Made by a program: the position numbers and the translations under genes. From Halomonas ventosae (GTDB lineage Bacteria > Pseudomonadota > Gammaproteobacteria > Pseudomonadales > Halomonadaceae), in contig NZ_SNZJ01000001.1 in NCBI RefSeq assembly GCF_004363555.1, positions 186,001 to 250,000 on the forward strand: a stretch of 64,000 nt of DNA. Direction: 5' to 3'. The notes beneath the pieces were generated by a model that saw only the letters and a program-made list of their open reading frames with translations, ran no database searches and was not told where the DNA came from. Position 1 is the first letter of the stretch. Each line of letters opens with the position of its first letter. This document shows positions 33,956-43,204 of the stretch, in pieces.

Positions 33956-36703
33956 TTGAGCACCCGCTTCCTGCGCCACTTCTTCGAGCCCGCCACCATC
34001 GCGGTGATCGGGGCCTCAGAGAAGCCCCACTCCATGGGCGGCCTGGTGATCCGCAACCTCCGGGAAGGCGGCTTTGCCGGCAGCGTATGGGCGGTCAATC
34101 CCAAGGGCTATGAGTCGGTCTTCTCGATGCCCTGCGTCAGCCGGGTCTCGCAGCTGCCCGAGGTGCCCGACCTGGCGGTGATCTGCTCGCCGGTGGAGAC
34201 GGTGCCCGGCCTGATCGAGAGGCTCGGGCGCTTCGGCGTCAAGGCCGCGCTGGTGCTCTCCGGCGGTGCCCACCTCGACGATGCGCAGGGCGACAAGGGC
34301 TCGATCCGCAGTCGCATGCTCGCCGCCGCCCGGGCATCGGGCATCCGCGTCCTCGGGCCCGAGTGCATGGGGCTGATCGTGCCGGGGCGCAAGCTCAACG
34401 CCTCCTATGCCAGCCAGCCGGTAAAGGCCGGGCGAGTGGCCTATCTTGGCCAGTCGGGGATGCTCGGCAATGCCATGATCGACTGGGCCGCCGGCCGCGG
34501 CATCGGCTTCTCGCACCTTCTCACGGTGGGCGACAGCGTCGACGTCCTGCTGCCCGACCTGATGGACTACATCAACCAGTTCTCGCCCGCCCAGGCGATC
34601 CTGCTCCATCTCGAACGCATCATGGATGCCCAGCACTTCATGACCGCGATGCGCGATGCCTCGCGCAACCGCCTGGTACTGGCCATCAAGAGCGGGCGCA
34701 CCGCAGAGTCCGACATTTCCGGGCTACCGCCCACGCCCGGTATCGCCAATCGTGACCAGGTCTTCGATGCGGCCTTCGCCCGGGCGGGGGTGGTCAGGGT
34801 CGACGACTCCGACGAGCTGTTCGACGCCCTGGAGACGCTGTCGCGCGTGAAGCCCCTGAAGGGGGACCGCCTGGCCATCGTCTCCAATGGCCTGGGGCCG
34901 GCGATGCTGGCCATCGACAAGCTGATCAACGCCGGGGGCAAGCTGGCCCGCTTCAGCGAGGCGACCCGCGATGCCCTGCGCCGCGACGACTTCGACATGA
35001 GCAAGCCCGGCGAGAACCCGGTGGATCTGGGTGGCAATGCCAGCCCGGAGCGACTCGTCGAGGCCCTGGAGATCGTGGCGGCCGACCCGGGCGTGGATGC
35101 CGTGCTGGTGGTCCATGCCCCGACCCGCCTGGCCCCGTCGAAGACCACCGCCCAGGCGATCATCGCCGCACGCAAGCGCTTCCGGCGCAACCTGCTGACC
35201 AGCTGGATGGGCCTGGAGGAGGCGCTATCGGCACGCCACGAGTGCAACCTGGCCGGCATACCGACCTATATCTCCCCGGAGAAGGCGGTGAAGGCCTTCA
35301 TGCACATGGTCGACTATCAGCGCGTGCAGGCACTGCTCCAGGAACTTCCCCCGAGCCTGCCCTTCACCACCACCCCGGAGATCCGGCGGCGCTGCCGGTC
35401 GCTGATCGAGGAGGCCCGCGAGGCGGGTCGCGAGTGCCTGTCGCACTCCGAGACCGCGCAGGTGCTGGAGGCCTACGGGCTCCCGGTGGCCCCAAGCCGC
35501 TATTCGCAGACCGCCGAGGAGGCCGCCGAGGCAGCGACAGCCTTCGAGGGCCCCCTGGCCCTCAAGGTGGTGCACGAGGGCAACTGCCGCCCCTTCCGCT
35601 ACCGCCAGCACCCGCACAAGATCTCCGCCGGACTGATCCAGGACCTGGCGAGCCCGGAACAGGTCGCCGAGGCCGTGGGTCGTCTGCACGACAAGGTGAA
35701 GGAGAAGTTTCCGGACTTCGCGATCCGCGAGTACTGCCTGCAGGCCATGCAGCGCGGCAAGCACTCCATGCAGCTGTGCGCCGGCATCACCCGGGATCCA
35801 ATCTTCGGTCCGGTGATCGTGTTCGGCATCGGCGGCTACAAGGTCAACATCCTGGCCGACCGCCAGGTAGCGCTGCCCCCGCTCAACATGAGCCTGGCCG
35901 CGGACGTGGTGGGGCGCACCCATGCGGCCCTTCTGATCCGCGAACACTCCAGCCATCCCGAGCGTGACCTGGAGCGGCTCTGCGAGCTGCTGGTCAAGCT
36001 GTCACAGATGGCCAGCGACCTGCCCCAGCTGCGCGGCCTGGAGCTCAACCCGCTGCTGCTCAACCGCGATGGCGTGGTGGCGGTGGACTTCGCCATGGAC
36101 CTCGGCCCCCCCGCGCGCTTCGCGATCATGCCCTATCCCGAGGAGCTGCGGGAGTGGGTGACGCTCAAGAACGGCTGGCAGGTCGAGGTTCGCCCGATCC
36201 GGGCCGAGGATGCGCCGCTGATCACGCGTTTCCATGAGCAGCTCTCCGAGGAGAGCATCCGCTTCCGCTACTTCCACAACAAGGCCGACCTGACCCAGCG
36301 AGACCTGTCGCACCTGTCGCACATCAACTACGACCGGCAGATGGCCTTCATCGCCGAGCACCTGCGAGACGACGGCAGCAAGGAGATGCTCGGGGTGGTC
36401 CGCGTCTGGAACGACCCGGACAACATCCGCACCGAGTTCTCGGTCATCATCCGCGACGACCTCCAGGGGCTCGGCATCGGCAGCCTGCTGATGAAGAAGA
36501 TGATCAGCTACTGCCGGAGCGTGGGCACCCTGGAGATGATCGGCAAGATCATGGTCGACAACCACCCGATGCGCGCCCTGATGAAGCACCTGGGCTTCAA
36601 GCAGAGCTACAACATGGAGGAGCAGGTGGTGGATGCGGTGCTGCGGCTCAACGAGCCCGAGAGCGACTGGCAGAAGCATCGGCTGGAGAGCCTGCCGGAC
36701 TGA
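33956..36703 (+). CDS. patZ: PatZ-type protein lysine acetyltransferase (NDP-forming acyl-CoA synthetase-GNAT fusion)
   Basis: Acetylates lysines, classically inactivating acetyl- and propionyl-CoA synthetases. Its 915 residues carry a CoA-binding domain (about 1-130), a succinyl-CoA-ligase-like domain (about 150-300), an ATP-grasp domain (about 485-710, ALKVVHEGNCRPF, GIGGYKVNILADRQVALPP) and a C-terminal GNAT domain (about 735-890) with the acetyl-CoA loop QGLGIGSLL. I chose TTG at 33956 (MSTRFLRHFFEPATIAVIGAS), about eight bases after AGGGGGG. E. coli PatZ is 886 residues. prpE in this window is a plausible target. Confidence 0.92.
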   Translation: MSTRFLRHFFEPATIAVIGASEKPHSMGGLVIRNLREGGFAGSVWAVNPKGYESVFSMPCVSRVSQLPEVPDLAVICSPVETVPGLIERLGRFGVKAALVLSGGAHLDDAQGDKGSIRSRMLAAARASGIRVLGPECMGLIVPGRKLNASYASQPVKAGRVAYLGQSGMLGNAMIDWAAGRGIGFSHLLTVGDSVDVLLPDLMDYINQFSPAQAILLHLERIMDAQHFMTAMRDASRNRLVLAIKSGRTAESDISGLPPTPGIANRDQVFDAAFARAGVVRVDDSDELFDALETLSRVKPLKGDRLAIVSNGLGPAMLAIDKLINAGGKLARFSEATRDALRRDDFDMSKPGENPVDLGGNASPERLVEALEIVAADPGVDAVLVVHAPTRLAPSKTTAQAIIAARKRFRRNLLTSWMGLEEALSARHECNLAGIPTYISPEKAVKAFMHMVDYQRVQALLQELPPSLPFTTTPEIRRRCRSLIEEAREAGRECLSHSETAQVLEAYGLPVAPSRYSQTAEEAAEAATAFEGPLALKVVHEGNCRPFRYRQHPHKISAGLIQDLASPEQVAEAVGRLHDKVKEKFPDFAIREYCLQAMQRGKHSMQLCAGITRDPIFGPVIVFGIGGYKVNILADRQVALPPLNMSLAADVVGRTHAALLIREHSSHPERDLERLCELLVKLSQMASDLPQLRGLELNPLLLNRDGVVAVDFAMDLGPPARFAIMPYPEELREWVTLKNGWQVEVRPIRAEDAPLITRFHEQLSEESIRFRYFHNKADLTQRDLSHLSHINYDRQMAFIAEHLRDDGSKEMLGVVRVWNDPDNIRTEFSVIIRDDLQGLGIGSLLMKKMISYCRSVGTLEMIGKIMVDNHPMRALMKHLGFKQSYNMEEQVVDAVLRLNEPESDWQKHRLESLPD

Positions 36704-36724
36704 GCCGCCCGCCGAAGGACGACG

Positions 36725-36744
36725 GCCCCCGCTGTTGCGGGGGC
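36725..36744. terminator. Terminator between patZ and pdxH
   Basis: A perfect 8-bp GC stem (GCCCCCGC / GCGGGGGC) with a TGTT loop, followed by TGTTCCTC. It lies between convergent genes and could serve both. Confidence 0.75.
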
Positions 36745-36769
36745 TGTTCCTCGGGGGCGGGAGGCGCGC

Positions 36770-37411
36770 TCAGGGCGCCAGGCGGAAGCGGTGCCAGCTG
36801 CCGTCGCGCCGCTCGTAGCGGATACGGTCGTGGAGCCGGCTCGGCTGTCCCTGCCAGAATTCGATCATGTCGGGAACGACCCGGTAGCCGCCCCAGTGGA
36901 TGGGGCGGGGGACCTCCTGCCCCTCGTAGGCGCGCTCGAAGCGCTGCTCGCGCTCCGCGAGCCAGGTACGATCCGGGATCACCACGCTCTGGGTAGCCAC
37001 CCAGGCCCCCAGCTGGCTGCCGCGCGGGCGAGTGGCGAAGTAGGCATCCGACTCCTCGGGCGCCACCTGCTCCACCCGTCCCTCGACGCGCACCTGCCGG
37101 GAGAGGGACGGCCACCAGAAGACCAGGGCCGCATGGGGCACGTTGGTCAGCTCGCTGCCCTTGTGGCTGTGGTAGTTGGTGTAGAAGAGCAGCCCCTGGT
37201 CGTCGATGCCCTTGAGCAGCACGATGCGGGCATGGGGGAGGCCCTGGCTGTCGGCAGTGGCCAGGGTCATGGCATTGCCGTCATCTCCCTCTTCCTCCAG
37301 CGCCAGGGTCAGCCACTCGTCGAACAACGCCATGGGCTCGTCGGGGGTGGCGGACTCGTCGAGCTGGCCACCTTCATAGTCGCGCCGGATGTCGGCAATC
37401 TTTCGTGTCAT
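36770..37411 (-). CDS. pdxH: Pyridoxine/pyridoxamine 5'-phosphate oxidase
   Basis: An FMN enzyme that makes pyridoxal 5'-phosphate, the last step of vitamin B6 synthesis and salvage. The 213 residues (E. coli 218) show DEPMALFDEWL, NAMTLATADSQGLPHARIVLLKG, LLFYTNYHSHKGSELTNVPHAALVFWW, VRVEGRVEQV and the C-terminal signature RIRYERRDGSWHRFRLAP. It converges with patZ and has no close partner on its own strand. Confidence 0.96.
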   Translation of the reverse strand: MTRKIADIRRDYEGGQLDESATPDEPMALFDEWLTLALEEEGDDGNAMTLATADSQGLPHARIVLLKGIDDQGLLFYTNYHSHKGSELTNVPHAALVFWWPSLSRQVRVEGRVEQVAPEESDAYFATRPRGSQLGAWVATQSVVIPDRTWLAEREQRFERAYEGQEVPRPIHWGGYRVVPDMIEFWQGQPSRLHDRIRYERRDGSWHRFRLAP

Positions 37412-37504
37412 GACCTTCTCCTCGGATTTTGTGCCATGGTCGCCGCTCGCCGGGTCGAGCTCAATACCTCGGACGGGGCGGGTGAGAGATATTTTCGGCT
37501 GAGC

Positions 37505-37852
37505 TTATGGCGCCCAGCCCAGCTGCACCATCGCCATGTAGGCGCCGGTACCGCCGATGATCGACAGCAGGGCGTTGCGCTGCCAGAGGTGCAGCCCGAC
37601 CACCGCCAGGGAGGCGAGGATCATCGGCCAGCCATCGGCCGCGGCATTGAGCTGGCCGTCGGCCAGCGGGCGGAAGTCGCGCAGGGCGTAGAGCACCAGG
37701 ATCATCATCACCGCCGGCGGCAGGTAGCGCCCCAGGTGCAGGATCAGCGGATGCTCCGCCTGACGCGCCAGCGCCACGAAGGGCAGCACCCGGGTCGCGA
37801 GGGTCGCCGCGGCACACACCAGGATGAAACCCAGCAGGTCGAGGCCGTTCAT
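37505..37852 (-). CDS. azlD: AzlD family branched-chain amino acid exporter subunit
   Basis: A small inner-membrane protein of 115 residues with about four helices. It is the partner of AzlC in a two-component exporter of branched-chain amino acids or analogues (the YgaZH/BrnFE type). The family pattern is visible in ATRVLPFVALARQAEHPLILHLGRYLPPAVMMILVLYAL. Its ATG overlaps the azlC stop by four bases, so the pair is co-translated. The gene ends near 37505 with no strong terminator visible. Confidence 0.88.
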   Translation of the reverse strand: MNGLDLLGFILVCAAATLATRVLPFVALARQAEHPLILHLGRYLPPAVMMILVLYALRDFRPLADGQLNAAADGWPMILASLAVVGLHLWQRNALLSIIGGTGAYMAMVQLGWAP

Positions 37853-38541
37853 GGGCGATCTCCGGACTGCCGACGCCGATAGTCGACCAGCAGCACCAGG
37901 CTGGCCGCCCCGATCGCCCCCAGCAGCAGGTGGCGGTCCGGCAGCAGCAGCATGGCCCCGAGACCGGTGGCCAGGGCAATGGCGAAGGGCAGCCACTGGC
38001 GCAGCCGTCGTGCCTGTTCCAGGGTCAGCACGATGAACAGCGCCGTGAGGGCGAACTCGATGCCGCGGCTGTCGAATGCCAGGGTGGTGCCGACCAGCAC
38101 CCCGGCCATCGACCCCAGCACCCACCAGAGCTGGTTGAGCAGGCTGACGTGAAAGGCCTGGGCATGGTCCAGACCGGCATCCCCGGCGTGGGTCGTAAGC
38201 AGCGAGTAGGTCTCGTCGGTGAGGGCGAAGACCAGGTAGGGCTTCCGCCAGCCGGCCCCCTGGAAGCGGCGCAGCAGGGAGAGGCCATAGAAGAGGTGGC
38301 GGGAGTTCAGCATCAGGGTGGCCACGGCCACCTCCACCAGGCCGGCGCCGGCGGCCAGCAGGGTGACGGCCAGGAACTGGCCGGCCCCGGCATAGATGAG
38401 CAGTGACATCAGCAGCGCCCCCCATGCCGGGATGCCCACCTCGATGGCGAGGATGCCGAAGGCCGCCCCCAGCGGCAGGTAGCCGAACATGACCGGCAGG
38501 GTGGTGACACCGGCTTCCTGCCAGGCGTGACGCTTGAGCAA
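37849..38541 (-). CDS. azlC: AzlC family branched-chain amino acid permease
   Basis: The larger subunit of the AzlCD exporter, with 230 residues and about five to six helices. Family features are GYLPLGAAFGILAIEVGIPAWGALLMSLLIYAGAGQFLAV, LNSRHLFYGLSLL and FALTDETYSLL. I chose the TTG start at 38541 because a perfect AAGGAGG lies six bases upstream. The open frame continues 42 codons further, but without family similarity. It leads azlD. Branched-chain amino acid efflux is the family role; the true substrate is not shown. Confidence 0.9.
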   Translation of the reverse strand: MLKRHAWQEAGVTTLPVMFGYLPLGAAFGILAIEVGIPAWGALLMSLLIYAGAGQFLAVTLLAAGAGLVEVAVATLMLNSRHLFYGLSLLRRFQGAGWRKPYLVFALTDETYSLLTTHAGDAGLDHAQAFHVSLLNQLWWVLGSMAGVLVGTTLAFDSRGIEFALTALFIVLTLEQARRLRQWLPFAIALATGLGAMLLLPDRHLLLGAIGAASLVLLVDYRRRQSGDRP

Positions 38542-38668
38542 GGTGGACCTCCTTGTCGTCGTGTGGCGTAGCGCCGACACTTTGATGAGCGGAACATTAT
38601 ACGCCGAGGCGGGCCGAGCCTCATCCGTCGGCAAGGACGAGCTTCCATCAACGCGAGGAGCCAGCACG

Positions 38669-39352
38669 ATGCACCAAGTGAGGGTCTGGGACCTGCCGAT
38701 CCGCCTGTTTCACTGGGCCCTGGTGAGCGCCGTGGCGCTCTCCTTCTACACCATGAAGACCGGCGGCGCGCCCTTCGTGTTTCCCGTGGAGATCCATGGT
38801 CGGGTCGGACTTGTCGTGCTGGGCCTGCTGCTGTTTCGCTGGGGGTGGGCCCTGGGCGGCAGCCAGCATGCACGGCTGTGGCATTTCCTGCATGGCCCCG
38901 GAGCCATCGTGGACTACCTGCGATCCCTTCGCCGCGGGCCGCTGCCGCCCTATGCCGGCCACAACCCCCTCGGCGGGCTGGCCGTGCTGGCCATGCTGGT
39001 GTCACTGAGCGTCCAGGCGATCAGCGGGCTCTTCCTCAGCGACGACATCTTCTTCCAGGCGCCGCTGCATGACCGGGTCTCGACCGAGATCAGCGACACC
39101 CTGTGCACCCTGCACCACTGGAATGCCCAGCTGCTGATCGGGCTGATCGGGCTGCACCTGGTGGCCCTGGTGGTGCATCGGGCGAAGGGGGAGCGCCTGG
39201 TGGGCGCCATGCTCACGGGGCGCAAGCGGCTGCCGGGGCGTCCCGCGGACCGGGTCGACGACGGCGCGGACCCGGCACGTGGCAACCCCTGGCTGGCGGC
39301 CGTCCTCGTGCTGGTCGCCGTCGGGGTAGTGGGCTGGCTATGGCAGCTGTGA
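38669..39352 (+). CDS. Cytochrome b561 family di-haem membrane protein
   Basis: A 227-residue inner-membrane cytochrome b with four main helices plus a C-terminal helix (PWLAAVLVLVAVGVVGWLW). Candidate haem histidines sit in DLPIRLFHWALVSAVAL, EIHGRVGLVVLGLLLFRWGWA, TLHHWNAQLLIGLIGLHLVALVVH and related segments, the NiFe-hydrogenase/prokaryotic b561 pattern. GAGGAG is eight bases before the ATG at 38669. Such proteins pass electrons between quinones and soluble c-type cytochromes. A cytochrome c' gene converges with it, which suggests a functional pair. Confidence 0.88.
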   Translation: MHQVRVWDLPIRLFHWALVSAVALSFYTMKTGGAPFVFPVEIHGRVGLVVLGLLLFRWGWALGGSQHARLWHFLHGPGAIVDYLRSLRRGPLPPYAGHNPLGGLAVLAMLVSLSVQAISGLFLSDDIFFQAPLHDRVSTEISDTLCTLHHWNAQLLIGLIGLHLVALVVHRAKGERLVGAMLTGRKRLPGRPADRVDDGADPARGNPWLAAVLVLVAVGVVGWLWQL

Positions 39353-39371
39353 CAGGCGATGGGCTGACGCC

Positions 39372-39406
39372 AGGGCCGAGGCGGCGTAGCCAGCCGCCTC
39401 GGCCCT
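39372..39406. terminator. Bidirectional terminator between cytochrome genes
   Basis: A perfect 14-bp stem (AGGGCCGAGGCGGC / GCCGCCTCGGCCCT) with a 7-base loop lies between the convergent b561 and cytochrome c' genes. There is no long T-run on either side. Confidence 0.75.
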
Positions 39407-39422
39407 GCGGCGTCGTGCCGGA

Positions 39423-39893
39423 TCACTCGGCGCGGTAGTTGTCGTGGCAGCCCTTGCAGGTGTCGGCGACCGTCGCCACCTGCCGGCGCATGGCGGCGAA
39501 ATCATCCCCCCGGGCGAGCTCGGCCAGGGTGGCGGTCTCCTCGATCAGGGTCTGCTGGCGGGACTCGAAGTCCTCCCAATCTTCGGCGATATCGGCCAGG
39601 GCATCGGTGTCGACACCATGGTCATCTCCCCGCAGGGAGCCCTCCACGAACCCCTCCCAGGGGAGAGGGGCCACGGCGGCGAGGTTCTCGGCACGGCGGG
39701 CGAACGTCTCGGCGTCGTAGTCGATCTTGCCCTGGGCCATGTCACCCAGCGGGCCGATCTGCCAGGCCATGACGCCCAGGGCATCCTGGCGGTACTCGAT
39801 GGCCTTGTCGACGTCGGCCTGGCTGCTGGTCGAGGCGAGAAGGGCGGTGGTGAGGGTGGCGGCGATGAGGGAAAGGCGCGAGAGGGGCATCAC
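39423..39893 (-). CDS. Cytochrome c', periplasmic
   Basis: A 156-residue exported four-helix cytochrome with a signal peptide (residues 1-26, ending SSQA) and a single C-terminal haem motif CKGCH (146-150), as in class II cytochromes c'. The helix start DVDKAIEYRQDALGVMAWQIGPLGDMAQGKIDYD fits the family, including the tryptophan and leucine/methionine residues of the distal pocket. Cytochromes c' bind NO or CO and give nitrosative-stress protection. The facing cytochrome b561 may be its reductase. Confidence 0.92.
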   Translation of the reverse strand: MMPLSRLSLIAATLTTALLASTSSQADVDKAIEYRQDALGVMAWQIGPLGDMAQGKIDYDAETFARRAENLAAVAPLPWEGFVEGSLRGDDHGVDTDALADIAEDWEDFESRQQTLIEETATLAELARGDDFAAMRRQVATVADTCKGCHDNYRAE

Positions 39894-39978
39894 GATCTCC
39901 GTTTCGTGTCCGGTGAGGGGGTGACCGGGCGTCGCTTGACGCCGGTCACGCTCAGCCTAGCAGCTCCCGCGCCATCCG

Positions 39979-41386
<1,408 letters not shown>

Positions 41387-41456
41387 GGGAGCTCCTCGGA
41401 CCCGTGAGTGGGTGGCGGCCATTGTATCAGCGGGGTACGGCAGGGCCACCCCGTCG

Positions 41457-41900
41457 TCACTCCGCCGTATTCTCCCCGGCCTCGGTCGGCAGGCGTCGGT
41501 AGACCCACGCCTTGCGCCCATCGGCGAGTGTCTGGCGGACCCGCTCGTAGCGGATACCGAGGCGTTCGTAGCGATCGAGTCGCGCGAGCTCCCCGGCATC
41601 GACGGTCAGCACCAGGCCTTCCAGCTCGCCGCCAGGCGCCTCCTCAAGATCCAGGTCGTTGCGCCGGTAGCCCTCCATCACGGCCGGCTCGGGGTCGCCG
41701 ACGCGGCCGTAGACCAGCCAGCGGACCGGCGCATGGGTGAGGGTGCCATAGACGAAGACCCGGTGGGGCCCCTCCTGGACGGGAGCCAGGTGGTCGGGGC
41801 GGTCGTAGGTCCAGGGGCTGAGCAGGGAGAGCCACAGCCAGCCGGCCAGGGCCAGCGGGGTACCGAGGGCCAGGGCCCCCAGCCACTTGAGGGGTCGCAT
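41457..41900 (-). CDS. Gamma-glutamylcyclotransferase-fold protein with N-terminal membrane helix
   Basis: A 147-residue protein: a membrane helix at about residues 5-27, then an AIG2/GGCT-like domain starting at HRVFVYGTLTHAPVRWLVYGR with the family's YGTL substrate loop, GYRRNDLDLEEAPGGELEGLVLTVDAGELARLDRYE (including the acidic catalytic region) and YERVRQTLADGRKAWVYRR. The domain often acts on gamma-glutamyl amines. The membrane anchor is less usual. I chose ATG at 41900, seven bases after AAGGA. Confidence 0.8.
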   Translation of the reverse strand: MRPLKWLGALALGTPLALAGWLWLSLLSPWTYDRPDHLAPVQEGPHRVFVYGTLTHAPVRWLVYGRVGDPEPAVMEGYRRNDLDLEEAPGGELEGLVLTVDAGELARLDRYERLGIRYERVRQTLADGRKAWVYRRLPTEAGENTAE

Positions 41901-42015
41901 GGGGCATCCTTGTCGTGGTCCGAGGGCCATCCTGCCACGATCGGGCCGGCGACTTAAGCCGCCGTGACGGCTCTGCTAGGATGGGATTTCCCCCATGACG
42001 TTCAGGAGGTGCCCC

Positions 42016-42609
42016 ATGAGCCAGGCGAATCGCGACGACGTGGATTTCCGGGCACTGATGGGGGATGTTCGCCCCCTGCACGGCGCCACCAACCGGGCCG
42101 ACCTCGGGCGCGCACGGCACGCGCCCAGCGAGGCGCAGCTGGCCAGGCGCGAGAGTGCCGCGGCCGAGGCGGCAGGCCGTGACTTCCTCTCCGACGACTT
42201 CGTCGACCTGGTGCCGCCCTTCGATCCCCTGTCCTTCCACCGGGACGGCATCCAGCAGGCGGTGGTCGACCGCCTGCGCCACGGTGGCTATCCGGTGCAG
42301 GCCAGCCTGCACCTGCTGCGTCGGCCCCTGGAGGAGTGCCGGCGCCTGCTGCCGCCCTTCATCCGCGAGGCCTACGCCCACGACCTGCGCTCGGTATTGA
42401 TCGTCCACGGCCGGGGGCGCGAGATCGACAGCCCGCCCAACGTGCTGCGCTCCTACCTGGCGAAGTGGCTCGGCGCCTTTGACGAGGTGCAGGCCTTCGT
42501 CTCGGCAGGCCAGGCAGACGGCGGCCTGGGCGCAACCTGGGTGATGCTGCGCAAGAGCGAACGGGCAAGGTCCGCGAACCGGGAGCGCCAGCAGAAGCGG
42601 CGCGGCTGA
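42016..42609 (+). CDS. smrA: Smr domain protein, SmrA-like
   Basis: A 197-residue protein with the N-terminal signature DDVDFRALMGDVRPLHGATN and a C-terminal Smr domain (about 95-185). The domain contains LHLLRRPLEECRRLLPPFIREAYAHDLRSVLIVHGRGRE, the HGRG motif and LRSYLAKWLG. Smr domains have DNA nicking or RNA endonuclease activity. The LDLHG motif of the family is altered to LHLLR here. AGGAGG lies six bases before the ATG. It is monocistronic and followed by a strong terminator. Confidence 0.88.
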   Translation: MSQANRDDVDFRALMGDVRPLHGATNRADLGRARHAPSEAQLARRESAAAEAAGRDFLSDDFVDLVPPFDPLSFHRDGIQQAVVDRLRHGGYPVQASLHLLRRPLEECRRLLPPFIREAYAHDLRSVLIVHGRGREIDSPPNVLRSYLAKWLGAFDEVQAFVSAGQADGGLGATWVMLRKSERARSANRERQQKRRG

Positions 42610-42625
42610 GGTCCTCGGCAAAACG

Positions 42626-42653
42626 ACGCTGCCGGCCCGAAGGCCGGCAGCGT
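42626..42653. terminator. Bidirectional terminator between smrA and the DUF934 gene
   Basis: A perfect 12-bp stem (ACGCTGCCGGCC / GGCCGGCAGCGT) with loop CGAA, preceded by AAAACG. Read on the minus strand it gives a short T-run, so it suits the cysI unit as well as smrA. Confidence 0.85.
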
Positions 42654-42673
42654 GCGCTACCCCGGGCAGGGTG

Positions 42674-43204
42674 TCAGACCAGCGCGGGTTGCGCGCGCCG
42701 CTGGGCGAGTTCGCGCAGGCGCCGGCGGAACAGCGGCTCGGGGTCGTCGGTGCCCGGCTGGTAGCCGCGACTGAAGGTATCCAGGGCGCGCAGGGCATCC
42801 TCGACGACCTGGTCCTCGCGCAGCGAGAAGGCATCGAAGCCGCAGCGGGACATGTAGAACAGCTGGTCGATCAGCACGTCGCCCAGGGCGCGGATCTGGC
42901 CCCGGTAGCCATGCCGCTCACGCAGCAGCCGGGCAATGCTGTAGCCTCGGCCATCGGTGAACTTGGGGAAGTCGATGCCGACCAGCGGGGCCGCCATCAG
43001 CTCGTCGGCCAGCGCCGGCGTCAGCTCGGTGTCGCTGGGCAGCCAGGGGGCCAGGTCGTCGCGGCGGCCGGCGGCCTGCCACACCGCTAGGGGGACCAGG
43101 GCGGGACCCTGCGCCGGGGCGGTATCCTCGTCGTGGCGGATCCAGTGGTCCTCGACCAGGCGGCGCTTGACGATCAGCGGGCGGGTGACGGTCTGCTCAG
43201 GCAT
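42674..43204 (-). CDS. DUF934 family protein associated with sulfite reductase
   Basis: A 176-residue cytosolic protein. The DUF934 core is WLPSDTELTPALADELMAAPLVGIDFPKFTDGRGYSIARLLRERHGYRGQIRALGDVLIDQLFYMSRCGFDAF. The family travels with cysI in many Proteobacteria and is annotated as probably involved in sulfite reduction, without proven chemistry. I chose ATG at 43204 (MPEQTVTRP), which overlaps the end of cysI by eight bases. The pair is therefore one operon. Confidence 0.9.
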   Translation of the reverse strand: MPEQTVTRPLIVKRRLVEDHWIRHDEDTAPAQGPALVPLAVWQAAGRRDDLAPWLPSDTELTPALADELMAAPLVGIDFPKFTDGRGYSIARLLRERHGYRGQIRALGDVLIDQLFYMSRCGFDAFSLREDQVVEDALRALDTFSRGYQPGTDDPEPLFRRRLRELAQRRAQPALV

